Assembly: GCF_013410065.1 (NCBI RefSeq)
Contig: NZ_JACCCW010000002.1
Span: 1,364,001-1,428,000 of the forward strand
Direction of reading: 5' to 3'
DNA: 64,000 nt
From: Granulicella arctica
GTDB taxonomy: Bacteria > Acidobacteriota > Terriglobia > Terriglobales > Acidobacteriaceae
Positions within the stretch are counted from its first letter, which is position 1. Each line of letters starts with the position of its first letter. A program made the position numbers and the translations under genes. Shown here piece by piece: positions 23,326-31,704 of the stretch. A model generated the notes under the pieces. It was not told the origin of the DNA. It ran no database searches and worked only from the letters and a program-made list of their open reading frames with translations.

Positions 23326-25971
23326 GTGACGACAGAGATGACCATGGATGCGGCGGCGCTGACGCCGGTGATGCGGCAGTACTTTGCGGCGAAGGAGCAG
23401 TATCCCGATTGCCTGATGTTTTGCCGGATTGGGGACTTCTACGAGCTGTTTTATGAGGACGCGATTCTGGTGGCGCGGGAGCTACAGCTGACGCTGACGG
23501 CTCGGGATAAAGAGAAGAAGCAGCCGATGTGCGGGGTTCCCTACCATGCAGCGGAGGTGTATCTACAGCGGCTGCTGCGAATGGGGTATCGGATTGCCCT
23601 GTGTGAGCAGATGGAGGACCCGAAGACGGTCAAGACGATCGTCCGACGGGAGGTGACGCGGGTGCTGACGCCGGGGACGGCGATGGATCCGACGTTGGGG
23701 GCGGAGCAGAGTAATTATCTGGCTAGCGTGTATATGAAAGCCGGGTGTGCGGCTTTGGCTCTGCTGGATCTGTCTACGGGGGAGTTTCGGGCTACGGAGT
23801 TTGCGGGGGCTTCGGCTTGGGCGGGTGTGGTGGATGAGCTGGGGCGGGTGAGGCCGGTGGAGTTGTTGTACTCGTCGGGTGGGATGCTGGGTGGGGTGAA
23901 TCTTGCGGGAGAGTCGGAGACGTCGGCGGGGCTGGAGGCGATTCGGACGAAGACGGCGGTGGAGGATTGGGTGTTTTCGGCAGAGTATGTGGTGCCGTTG
24001 CTGCGGAACCATTTTCGGGTGCACTCGCTGGATGGGATGGGGCTGGGTGGGCATGAGGCGGCGGCGGTGGCGGCAGGGGCGCTGCTGCACTATATCCAAA
24101 AGACGAAGCAGGGTGCGGTAGAGCACGTCGATGGGGTGCGGTACTACGAGCGGTCCACATGCCTTGAGCTGGATGCGGTGAGTGTACGGAATCTGGAGCT
24201 GGTGGAGCCGCTGTTCTCGGGTGAGTCGGCACAGACTACTTTGTTTTATACGCTGGATGCTTGCTGTACTCCTATGGGGAAACGGCTGTTGCGGGCTACG
24301 CTTTTGCGGCCTGCGCATGAGCTGGTGGAGATTGAGGCTCGGCTGGAGGCGGTGGGTGAGGCGATGGCTTCGCTGCGGCTACGCGAGGAGCTGCGGCGGT
24401 CGATGGATGGGGTGCTGGATCTGGAGCGGCTGCTGGCTCGGGTGGCGTTGGATTCGGCTGGACCACGGGAGGTGATGGCGCTGGCGGGGACGCTGGGTTG
24501 TCTGCCAGGGGTGGTGCGAGCGGTGGGGGCGTTCGAGGCTAGGCGGTGGCAGGAGTTGGGTGAGAGCTTCGATGCGTTGGAGGATTTGCATGCGTTGGTG
24601 GTGCGGACGATTGCGGAGGAGCCGCCGGTGAATTTCTCCGATGGTGGGGTGATTCGGGTTGGTGTGGATGCGGAGTTGGATGAGCTTCGCGAGTTGAGTC
24701 GGAGCGGACGGCAGGCGCTGGTGGCGATCGAGGAACGGGAACGGGCGAGGACGGGGATTGGATCGCTGAAGGTGCGGTTCAACTCGGTGTTTGGGTACTA
24801 CCTTGAGGTGACGAAGGCGAATGCGAAGGCGGTTCCGGCGGACTATGAGCGGAAGCAGACGCTGGTGAATGCGGAGCGGTTTACTACGCCGGAGTTGAAG
24901 GAGTATGAGGCGAAGATTCTGACGGCGCAGGAGCGGTCGGGGGAGATTGAGCGGCGGATCTTTGCGGAGCTGCGCGCGGCTCTGCTGGCGGGGGCTCAGC
25001 GGATGCGGGCGACGGCGCGTCGGGTGGCGGAGATCGATATGCTGGGGTGCTTTGCGCATCTGGCGGCGCTGCGCGGATGGGTCAAGCCAACAATTGAAGA
25101 TAGTGGCGTGCTGGAGTTTGTGCAGGCGCGGCATCCGGTGGTGGAGCGGCGGATGGAGGAGTCGGGTGCGGGACGGTTTGTGCCGAACTCGGTGTATCTG
25201 GACGCGGAGGTGGGGCCTGCGGTGATGTTGATTACGGGGCCGAATATGGGTGGTAAGAGTACGTATCTGCGGCAGGCGGCGTTGCTGGTGGTGATGGCGC
25301 AGTGCGGGTGTTTTGTTCCGGCGGAGCGGATGCGGCTGGGTCTGGTGGATCGGATCTATACGCGTATTGGTGCCAGCGACAATGTGGCTCGTGGGCGGTC
25401 AACGTTCATGGTAGAGATGACGGAGACGGCCGCGATCTTGAATACGGCTACGGCTCGGTCTCTGGTGTTGCTGGATGAGATGGGGCGTGGGACGGCGACG
25501 TATGACGGCTTGTCGCTGGCGTGGGCTACGGTGGAGCATCTGCATGACCGGATTGGGGCGCGGACGTTGTTTGCAACTCACTATCATGAGCTGACGCTGC
25601 TGGCGGATCGTCTGACCCGGCTGAAGAATTTGCGGGTCACCGTCAAGGAGACAGCTACGGGGATTGTGTTTCTGCATACGGTTGAGGCGGGGCCGGCTAG
25701 TAAGAGCTATGGTATCGAGGTGGCTCGGCTGGCGGGGTTGCCGGCGGCGGTGATTGGGCGGGCGAGAGAGGTGTTGAAGCTGCATGAGAGGGCGGAGACA
25801 CAGCAGGTTCGCGAGTCGGTTGCGGTGGCGGAGCCGAAGATGCAGATGACTATGTTTACTCCGCTGTCGCAGCGGATTGTAGATCGGTTGGAGGCGGCGG
25901 ATGTGGATGGGTTGACGCCGCGGGAGGCGCTGAATTTGTTGGCGGAGTTGCAGCGGGAGTTGAAAGGGTAG
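23326..25971 (+). CDS. mutS: DNA mismatch repair protein MutS
   Basis: 881 residues, normal for MutS1. The N-terminal mismatch-reading motif is GDFYELFYEDA, with the conserved Phe and Glu. The connector and lever domains follow, then the clamp (about 430-560), and the ATPase with Walker A TGPNMGGKSTYLRQ, the following DNVARGRSTFMVEM (ABC-like signature), Walker B SLVLLDEMGRGTATYDG and the switch histidine region FATHYHEL. The C-terminal helix-turn-helix ends at LAELQRELKG. The GTG at 23326 and ATGs at 23338 and 23344 are all possible starts. mutL is not in the window. Three repeats follow the stop. Confidence 0.96.
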   Translation: MTTEMTMDAAALTPVMRQYFAAKEQYPDCLMFCRIGDFYELFYEDAILVARELQLTLTARDKEKKQPMCGVPYHAAEVYLQRLLRMGYRIALCEQMEDPKTVKTIVRREVTRVLTPGTAMDPTLGAEQSNYLASVYMKAGCAALALLDLSTGEFRATEFAGASAWAGVVDELGRVRPVELLYSSGGMLGGVNLAGESETSAGLEAIRTKTAVEDWVFSAEYVVPLLRNHFRVHSLDGMGLGGHEAAAVAAGALLHYIQKTKQGAVEHVDGVRYYERSTCLELDAVSVRNLELVEPLFSGESAQTTLFYTLDACCTPMGKRLLRATLLRPAHELVEIEARLEAVGEAMASLRLREELRRSMDGVLDLERLLARVALDSAGPREVMALAGTLGCLPGVVRAVGAFEARRWQELGESFDALEDLHALVVRTIAEEPPVNFSDGGVIRVGVDAELDELRELSRSGRQALVAIEERERARTGIGSLKVRFNSVFGYYLEVTKANAKAVPADYERKQTLVNAERFTTPELKEYEAKILTAQERSGEIERRIFAELRAALLAGAQRMRATARRVAEIDMLGCFAHLAALRGWVKPTIEDSGVLEFVQARHPVVERRMEESGAGRFVPNSVYLDAEVGPAVMLITGPNMGGKSTYLRQAALLVVMAQCGCFVPAERMRLGLVDRIYTRIGASDNVARGRSTFMVEMTETAAILNTATARSLVLLDEMGRGTATYDGLSLAWATVEHLHDRIGARTLFATHYHELTLLADRLTRLKNLRVTVKETATGIVFLHTVEAGPASKSYGIEVARLAGLPAAVIGRAREVLKLHERAETQQVRESVAVAEPKMQMTMFTPLSQRIVDRLEAADVDGLTPREALNLLAELQRELKG

Positions 25972-25987
25972 GTTCTTGTTGAGGGGA

Positions 25988-26212
25988 AGAACAAACAACG
26001 GCAAGTGCAACCGCAGGTCCTTCGACTTCGCTGCGCTTCGCTCAGGATGACAGTTTGGTTGGGGTTGCGAGGAAAACAAGCAACAGCAAATGCAGGTCCT
26101 TCGACTGCGCTCAGGATGACAGTTTGGTTGGGATCAGGGAGGAAGAGCAAGCAACAACAAGTACAACCGCAGGTCCTTCGACTACGTGCTACGCACTTCG
26201 CTCAGGATGACA
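25988..26212 (+). repeat. REP-like intergenic repeat, tandem copies 5 to 7
   Basis: Three units lie in tandem between mutS and anmK: about 25988-26052, 26072-26121 (with the centre shortened to GACTGCG) and 26145-26212 (centre ACTACGTGCTACGCACTTCG). Each begins with a CAA(C/G)-rich leader and ends in GCTCAGGATGACAG. The variable centre is itself partly palindromic, which suggests a stem-loop with a variable tip. Confidence 0.8.
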
Positions 26213-26234
26213 GATTAGGTGAGGAAGATTGAGG

Positions 26235-27422
26235 ATGATGGGGAAGGCGATGATTGTTGCTGGAGTGATGAGTGGGACTTCGGCGGATGGGGTGGATGTG
26301 GCAGTTTGCCGGATTGATGCGGGTCGGGTGGAGGGTGCTGCGCCGCGTATCAAGTTGCTGGGGCACTCGGCGTTTCGGTATCCGAAGGCAGTGCGGGCGG
26401 CGGTGTTGGGGGCGATGGATGCGAAGGCTATTTCGGTGGCGGAGTTGTCTCGGCTGAATTGGCGGCTGGGGGAGATCTATGCGGATTGTGTGGAGAAGGC
26501 GGCGGCTCGGCTTGGTGTGAAGGTAGGGTTGGTGGGGTGTCATGGGCAGACGATCTATCACCAGGGGGTGGCGGCGCGGTGTCTGGGGGCGTCGGTGCGG
26601 GCTACGTGGCAGGTGGGTGAGGCGAGTGTGATTGCGGAGCGGCTGCGGGTTCCGGTGGTGAGTGATTTTCGTCCGGCGGATCTGGCGGCGGGGGGACAGG
26701 GTGCTCCGTTGGTGCCGATGCTGGACTTTGTGATGTTTCGGTCGGCAAGGGTGACGCGGGTGTTGCAGAATCTGGGGGGGATTGGGAATCTGACTGCTCT
26801 GCCTGCGGGGTGCTCAGCGGATAGGGTGATGGCGTTCGATACGGGGCCGGCGAATATGGTGATCGACGCTTGCATGGAGCGACTGTTCGGGCGCGGCTAT
26901 GACCGTGGTGGTGCGGTGGCGAGGCGTGGGCGGGTGCTCTCGGATGTGGTGCGGGGGGTGTTGCGGGAGGGGTACTTCTCTGCCCTGCCGCCGAAGAGCT
27001 GTGGGCGAGAGGAGTTTGGGGAGGGGTTTGTTTCGAGGTTCATTGATGCGTGTCGGCGAGCGGGTGGGAGCGATGCGGATGTGGTGGCTACGGCTACGGC
27101 GCTGACGGCGGAGTCGGTGGTGGATGCGTATCGGCGGTTTGTGTGGGCGCATGTGGGACAGGCTGCTCCGCTGGCGAAGGTGGAGTTTGTCGCTGCGGGG
27201 GGTGGGGCTAAGAATGCTACTCTCATGGGGATGTTGCGGGATGGGTTGGAGCCGCTGGGAGTGCGGGTTCGGTTGATGGAGGAGTTGGGGGTTCCGGCTC
27301 AGGCGAAGGAGGCGGTGGCGTTTGCGCTGCTGGCCTGGCTGACCTGGCATCGGCGGCCGGGGAATGTGATGGCGGCTACGGGAGCGGGGCGGGCGGTGGT
27401 GTTGGGGAAGGTGACGTTCTGA
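26235..27422 (+). CDS. anmK: Anhydro-N-acetylmuramic acid kinase
   Basis: 395 residues. AnmK opens and phosphorylates 1,6-anhydro-MurNAc during peptidoglycan recycling. The ATP-binding MSGTSADGVDVAVCRI is at the N-terminus; LVGCHGQTIYHQG, VSDFRPADLAAGGQGAPLVP, LQNLGGIGNLT and the catalytic region MAFDTGPANMVIDA follow in family order. The ATG at 26235 is preferred because GAGGAAG lies 7 bases upstream; a TTG at 26229 and an ATG at 26238 are alternatives. The stop shares a base with the start of the next gene. The linked peptide-binding lipoprotein may belong to the same recycling theme. Confidence 0.92.
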   Translation: MMGKAMIVAGVMSGTSADGVDVAVCRIDAGRVEGAAPRIKLLGHSAFRYPKAVRAAVLGAMDAKAISVAELSRLNWRLGEIYADCVEKAAARLGVKVGLVGCHGQTIYHQGVAARCLGASVRATWQVGEASVIAERLRVPVVSDFRPADLAAGGQGAPLVPMLDFVMFRSARVTRVLQNLGGIGNLTALPAGCSADRVMAFDTGPANMVIDACMERLFGRGYDRGGAVARRGRVLSDVVRGVLREGYFSALPPKSCGREEFGEGFVSRFIDACRRAGGSDADVVATATALTAESVVDAYRRFVWAHVGQAAPLAKVEFVAAGGGAKNATLMGMLRDGLEPLGVRVRLMEELGVPAQAKEAVAFALLAWLTWHRRPGNVMAATGAGRAVVLGKVTF

Positions 27423-28015
27423 TGATGCAGATCGGAGATAAGAGCTGTTGGTGGAACCGAGAATTGCCGATGACGCGCATCCGTATTGGCTTCGCTCTTA
27501 TGCTTGTGCTGCTTTGCGGGTATTCGTATCTCGAGCCTGTTCTTAACACATGGACATGGGCACTCACTCACCGGTCGACCGCGACGTATCAGGGACTTCA
27601 CGTCAAAGTCCCTTGGATGTGGAAGCAGGTTGATACTTTCGCAGGAGAACGAGAGATAAGGCTCGAACGAGTGCGTTGGGGCGACCCTATACCTTTCGAA
27701 TCCATCGTCATCCATGACGACACTGCCAGTCCTCCACATACGCAAACAATGACCCAACGATTCGAAATGCTTTCCTCGAAACTAGGTGAATCGGCATACC
27801 GGGGAGAGTCTCTTCCGTTAGATAGCTCTATTGCAGCGCATTATTCATGTATCGCTCCCCGTCTCACAAAGCTTCCAACCTTTCGCGTCTCGTGTGAATC
27901 GAAAGATGAGCAACAGTCAATCGATCTTTTCGGTCCAGGACAAGATACCGATGATCTGATTGTCTTGCTCCATAACCTCTCCTCCGCGCAGAGAGCTCTG
28001 CCTCCGCACTCATGA
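27422..28015 (+). CDS. Small membrane-anchored protein between anmK and a binding protein
   Basis: 197 residues. One hydrophobic segment near residues 20-35 (IGFALMLVLLCGYSYLEPVL) is followed by an extracytoplasmic-looking region with YQGLHVKVPWMWKQVD and two cysteines (CIAPR, VSCESK). An ATG 16 codons further in (27470) would place the anchor closer to the N-terminus. The start overlaps the anmK stop (TGATG) and the stop overlaps the next start (ATGA), so the three genes form one translational unit. Codon use is much less G-rich than in both neighbours. I do not recognise a family. Confidence 0.6.
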   Translation: MMQIGDKSCWWNRELPMTRIRIGFALMLVLLCGYSYLEPVLNTWTWALTHRSTATYQGLHVKVPWMWKQVDTFAGEREIRLERVRWGDPIPFESIVIHDDTASPPHTQTMTQRFEMLSSKLGESAYRGESLPLDSSIAAHYSCIAPRLTKLPTFRVSCESKDEQQSIDLFGPGQDTDDLIVLLHNLSSAQRALPPHS

Positions 28016-29553
28016 AAAATATCCAGATCATAAGAAAAGCATTTTCCTTGCTCGTGTTTTCTTGTGCATTGCTGTGCGGATGTCGTGGGGTGCGGGAGGA
28101 TTCGCGGACGGTGGTGATGGTGATTGCTAGTAGTCCGAATAATTTGGATTTGCGGCAGGGGACGGATGCGCAGTCGGAGTGGGTGGGTGGGTTGATCTTC
28201 GATGGGTTGGTGCGGAAGGATGAGCACTACAATCTACAGCCGTGGCTGGCGACGAGGTGGGAACAGCCAGATGCGCTGACGTGGGTGTTTCATCTGCGGG
28301 ATGGGGTGCGGTTTCAGGATGGGCGTCCGCTGGGAGCGGAGGATGTGGCGTGGACGATCCGGAGCATGATCGACGGGACGGTGGTGAGCTCGAAGGGTGG
28401 GGCATTTGCGGCGGTGGAGCGGGTGGAGACGCCGGATCGGCTGACGGTGGTGGTGCATCTGAAGCGGCCGGATGCGGCGTTGCTGTTCAACATGAGCGAT
28501 GGGTTGTTTGGTGTGGTGCCGAAGGGTGCGGGTAAGGATTTTGGGCTGCATCCGGTGGGGTCGGGGGCGTTTCGGTTTGTGAGTGCGGTGCAGGATAAGG
28601 AGGTCGTGGTCGAGCGGAATCCGGAGTATTGGGCTGGGGCTCCGAAGATCGAGCGGGTGCGGTTTGCGGTGGTGCCGGATGCGATCACGATGGCGCTGGA
28701 GTTGAAGAAGGGCTCGGCGGACGCTGAGAGCAACGACATTACGCTGGATATGGTTCATGCGTTGCGGGACGCGCCGAATCTGAAGACGGAGACGGGGCCG
28801 CGTTCGGTGGTGATCTATGCGAACTTCAATGTGACGGATCCGGTGTTGCAGGACAAGCGAGTGCGGCAGGCGGTGGCGTGCGCGCTGGATCGAGCGGCGA
28901 TCATCAAGGCACTTTGGCTGGGGCAGGCTCGGCTGGCGAATACGTTTCTGCCGATGGGGCATTGGGCGCAGGCGGGAGACGATGAGCTGCCGCAGTATCG
29001 GCATGATGTGGTTCGGGCGCAGGCTCTGCTGGAGGCGGCGGGATATCGCAAGGGGCCGGATGGGATGCGGCTACGGATTACGCTGAAGACGAGCACGGAT
29101 GAGACGACGCGTCTGCTGGCGGCGATCATGCAACAGCAGTTGAGGGCGGCGGGGATCGATTTGCAGATACGGTCGGCGGAGTTTGGAACGTTCTACTCGG
29201 ACGTTACGCGAGGGATGTTCCAGATGTATGCGCTGCGGTGGGTTGGGAGCAATGAGGACCCGTATATTTTTCGGTATGCGTATGACTCGGCGAGTTTTCC
29301 GCCGAAGGGCGGGAATCGGGGGCGGTACTCGAATGCGAAGGTGGATGCGCTGCTGGTGCGAGCGGCGGGTTCTACCGATCAGGCGGAGCGACGGCGGTTG
29401 TACGTGGAGGTGCAGCAGATCTTGGCGGAGGATTTGCCGGGGATTCCGCTGTGGTATCCGGACAATGAGCTGATTCATTCGCGGCGGCTGGTGGGTGTGG
29501 TGCCGAATTTGAGTGGGGATTATGGTTTTTTGCGGACGGCAGAGGTGCGGTAG
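28012..29553 (+). CDS. Family 5 (oligopeptide-type) ABC substrate-binding lipoprotein
   Basis: 513 residues. A lipoprotein signal ends at LLCGCRG; the mature protein is a DppA/OppA-type solute-binding protein: LIFDGLVRKDEHYNLQPWLA, TWVFHLRDGVRFQDGRPL, GSGAFRFV, VRQAVACALDRAAIIKALW and GIPLWYPDNELIHSRRL. It is translationally coupled (ATGA) to the small membrane protein behind anmK. No ABC permease or ATPase gene is adjacent, so it must share a transporter encoded elsewhere. Given anmK, murein peptides are a reasonable guess for the ligand, but dipeptides or nickel remain possible. Confidence 0.87.
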   Translation: MKNIQIIRKAFSLLVFSCALLCGCRGVREDSRTVVMVIASSPNNLDLRQGTDAQSEWVGGLIFDGLVRKDEHYNLQPWLATRWEQPDALTWVFHLRDGVRFQDGRPLGAEDVAWTIRSMIDGTVVSSKGGAFAAVERVETPDRLTVVVHLKRPDAALLFNMSDGLFGVVPKGAGKDFGLHPVGSGAFRFVSAVQDKEVVVERNPEYWAGAPKIERVRFAVVPDAITMALELKKGSADAESNDITLDMVHALRDAPNLKTETGPRSVVIYANFNVTDPVLQDKRVRQAVACALDRAAIIKALWLGQARLANTFLPMGHWAQAGDDELPQYRHDVVRAQALLEAAGYRKGPDGMRLRITLKTSTDETTRLLAAIMQQQLRAAGIDLQIRSAEFGTFYSDVTRGMFQMYALRWVGSNEDPYIFRYAYDSASFPPKGGNRGRYSNAKVDALLVRAAGSTDQAERRRLYVEVQQILAEDLPGIPLWYPDNELIHSRRLVGVVPNLSGDYGFLRTAEVR

Positions 29554-29564
29554 TCAGGCGCTGA

Positions 29565-29960
29565 TTACTCGGCTGCTTTCTGGGCGAGGACTTCGATGAC
29601 GGCGATGTTATTCAGTAGCTGCTCGGGGAGTTGGTGGCGGGTGCGGAGGTACTCCGGGGAGTTGTAGGTGATGGTGACGCGGCTTTGGTCGTCCTGCGCG
29701 ATGAGGAGCTTGAGCGGGAGATCGATGGCGATGCTGGGGGAGGCGAGCATGAGCGGCGTGCCGGCTTGTGGATTGCCGAAGATCATCAGCTTGGTGGGTG
29801 GCATATGCAGACCGGCGGCTTCGGCTTCGCCGCTGTGGTCGATGACGGCGAAGAGCTTGACGCCTTTGGCGGCGAGGATCTGGGTGATGCGGGATACGGT
29901 CTCGTCAACGGTGTGGTTGGAGGGGATGGAGACGAGGCCGGCATCGCGGGGTTCGTTCAT
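29565..29960 (-). CDS. DUF302-domain protein
   Basis: 131 residues, essentially a single DUF302 domain: TVDETVSRITQILAAKGVKL, FAVIDHSGEAEAAG, LMIFGNPQAGTPLM, IAIDLPLKLLIAQDDQSRV and ITYNSPEYL. The fold is known from structures, but the function is not established. No signal peptide is seen from the ATG at 29960; longer frames upstream have no domain. It converges with the binding-protein gene (11 bases between stops). The plus strand is G-rich here too, although this gene is on the minus strand. Confidence 0.85.
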   Translation of the reverse strand: MNEPRDAGLVSIPSNHTVDETVSRITQILAAKGVKLFAVIDHSGEAEAAGLHMPPTKLMIFGNPQAGTPLMLASPSIAIDLPLKLLIAQDDQSRVTITYNSPEYLRTRHQLPEQLLNNIAVIEVLAQKAAE

Positions 29961-30452
29961 GCACGGATGATACCGAAGATGTTGCCTCGGTGCTCTGCCC
30001 GAACGCGCTGCCAGCGCTAGCCAGGGACAGAACGAGCACAAAGAGGCAGAACGGGATCCAGCAGCGACAGATGCTCTGAAGAGAACTGCCATGACTCCTG
30101 AAGGCACGCTGTGCAAACTCGGCTGTCATGGGGGACTTCCTCCGTTGCCGTTTGATGAATTTCCTGGCGTGCCTTCAATGGGGGCAAAGCAACTCTGAGC
30201 ACGTTGAACGGTCGTATCTTTTTATTATTAATTATTTGCTGATTTATAAGCCGACAGTAGCTGCGACATGGTCTTTTTTCAAGAGGGCATGAGAGGTAAG
30301 GGGATTTCTCGTAACAATCTGCTTTTTAGAGTAGAGGGGGATACGACGACAGTCCTGGAACTCGCTTCAAGAATCATGCGTGGCGATTCTTTCCTGATAA
30401 CCGGCAATGCGGTGCTTTTCCGTCTACTTCTTCCGAAGATGGCAGCGATTCC
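29961..30452. other. Gene-poor stretch with a possible broken secreted ORF
   Basis: On the minus strand an ATG at 30129, preceded by GGAGGAAG, opens 74 codons with a signal-peptide-like core (FCLFVLVLSLASAGSAFG followed by QS) and then runs into the DUF302 gene in another frame. It looks like the start of an exported protein whose body is lost. An AT-rich patch lies near 30218-30250. Nothing else was recognised. Confidence 0.5.
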
Positions 30453-31523
30453 TCAACGGAGCTGCGGGAGAAGTCGCAGCGCATTCTCGCGGTAGACCTT
30501 TCGTAATACATCTTCCGGCAGATCGAGTCCGTAGATATTCCAGCGACCCTGGCGCGAGGCGTGCGTTGGATATTCGAAGTACTCATCGTCCGTCTCGAGG
30601 AATCGATAGTAGAGCCGATACATCTCGATCTCAGGCACGAGGTCAGCTCCGAAGAGGATACGGTCGGCGTAACGGAGGAAGAACTTCCGCGCGGAGTATG
30701 GCTGGCGACCCAGTTCGGAGGCGCGTGCACTGATATCGACAAGCACGTTAGGGCAGGCATCAAGCATTGCCGAGACACGCTGCAGGTCCTCGCTGTTCTC
30801 CGCAATGTGCGCGCCGACGAATGTCGTTTTGGGGTGCCGCTGGAAGACACGATCTCGCTGCTGGAGCAGTTCATGTTTGCTGTACTGCGCTCCAAAGAAG
30901 CCCCAGTCAGGGTGAGCGGCAAGCTCCTCATAGCGCTCATTGTCGGCGTCGATGGGTAGGAAGAACGCCTCCGGGTCGCCGATATGGACCATCACCGGAA
31001 TGCCGAGAGCGCCAAGCCGGTCAAAGATTGGAGCCAGCCGCTCATCGTCAACACAGATCAATTCACCGCTGGCGTCACGTACCGTCAGGCCGAGGTCCTT
31101 CCAGAACTTGAATCCGACGATGCCCTGAGCGACGAGCCGGTCGATACGCTCCATGGTGAGCCTGACAAAACTTGAGAGGTCCGGCGAGTCAGCACCGCGC
31201 CAGTCCATCCAGCCAATTGTGGAGAAGCGTCTGGCATCGGCCGATCGGTAACGCTCGATCACCTCTACGGCTTCGTCACCGACTTTCATCGTGATGTTGA
31301 CGATGTGCTCGATGCCACAGGCATCCATGATGCTCAAGACCTCCGCTGGATTTTGCGCGTCGAGATGGTTGTGATAATCGATGACGGGAAAACGGGGCCG
31401 ATGGACCTCATGCACAGCGCTGTGCAACATGCAGCGCGGATGAAAGTCACTGAGGGGCAAGGTCACATCCGCCCTGGCCGAAACCATTGCAATAAACTTG
31501 TCTTGCGCGTTTTCTTCCGGCAT
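30453..31523 (-). CDS. Amidohydrolase 2 family metal-dependent hydrolase
   Basis: 356 residues, a TIM-barrel of the amidohydrolase 2 (PF04909) type, which includes decarboxylases and lactonases. The metal-binding pattern is IDYHNHLD (His-x-His), an internal histidine in VMVHIGDPEAFF, FVGAHIAEN, and the aspartate in RILFGADLVPE. The ATG at 31523 has GAGGAG upstream at proper spacing, which decides the start over a longer frame. It is divergent from the glycoside hydrolase gene, and the shared promoter carries an inverted motif. The reaction is not predictable; a sugar-acid lactone or similar is plausible from the neighbours. Confidence 0.8.
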   Translation of the reverse strand: MPEENAQDKFIAMVSARADVTLPLSDFHPRCMLHSAVHEVHRPRFPVIDYHNHLDAQNPAEVLSIMDACGIEHIVNITMKVGDEAVEVIERYRSADARRFSTIGWMDWRGADSPDLSSFVRLTMERIDRLVAQGIVGFKFWKDLGLTVRDASGELICVDDERLAPIFDRLGALGIPVMVHIGDPEAFFLPIDADNERYEELAAHPDWGFFGAQYSKHELLQQRDRVFQRHPKTTFVGAHIAENSEDLQRVSAMLDACPNVLVDISARASELGRQPYSARKFFLRYADRILFGADLVPEIEMYRLYYRFLETDDEYFEYPTHASRQGRWNIYGLDLPEDVLRKVYRENALRLLPQLR

Positions 31524-31622
31524 GACGATCTCCTCAAAATAATGGGGGCAGGGCCGAGCGACACTCGAACGCCCATGCTCTCCAACCAATCGATTGCAGC
31601 TCTTTGAGTGCTGGTTTGAATT

Positions 31623-31664
31623 ATAAAACGAAATATAAGAAGATTTCTATCTACTTCGTTTTAT
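31623..31664. promoter_or_regulatory. Inverted motif in the amidohydrolase / glycoside hydrolase promoter
   Basis: ATAAAACGAA (31623-31632) and its exact reverse complement TTCGTTTTAT (31655-31664) lie 32 bases apart centre to centre, about three helical turns, in the AT-rich divergent promoter. TTTCGTTT-like elements are typical for DeoR-family regulators, and a DeoR gene follows the hydrolase. Assignment is by inference. Confidence 0.55.
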
Positions 31665-31704
31665 TATCTATAAGACGAACATTTTGCACGTTGAGGATCA
31701 CTCC

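Noticed and set aside
30268..30495. A 75-codon plus-strand frame before the amidohydrolase gene end
   Set aside because: It overlaps the 3' end of a well-supported minus-strand gene, has no ribosome binding site and no recognisable feature.
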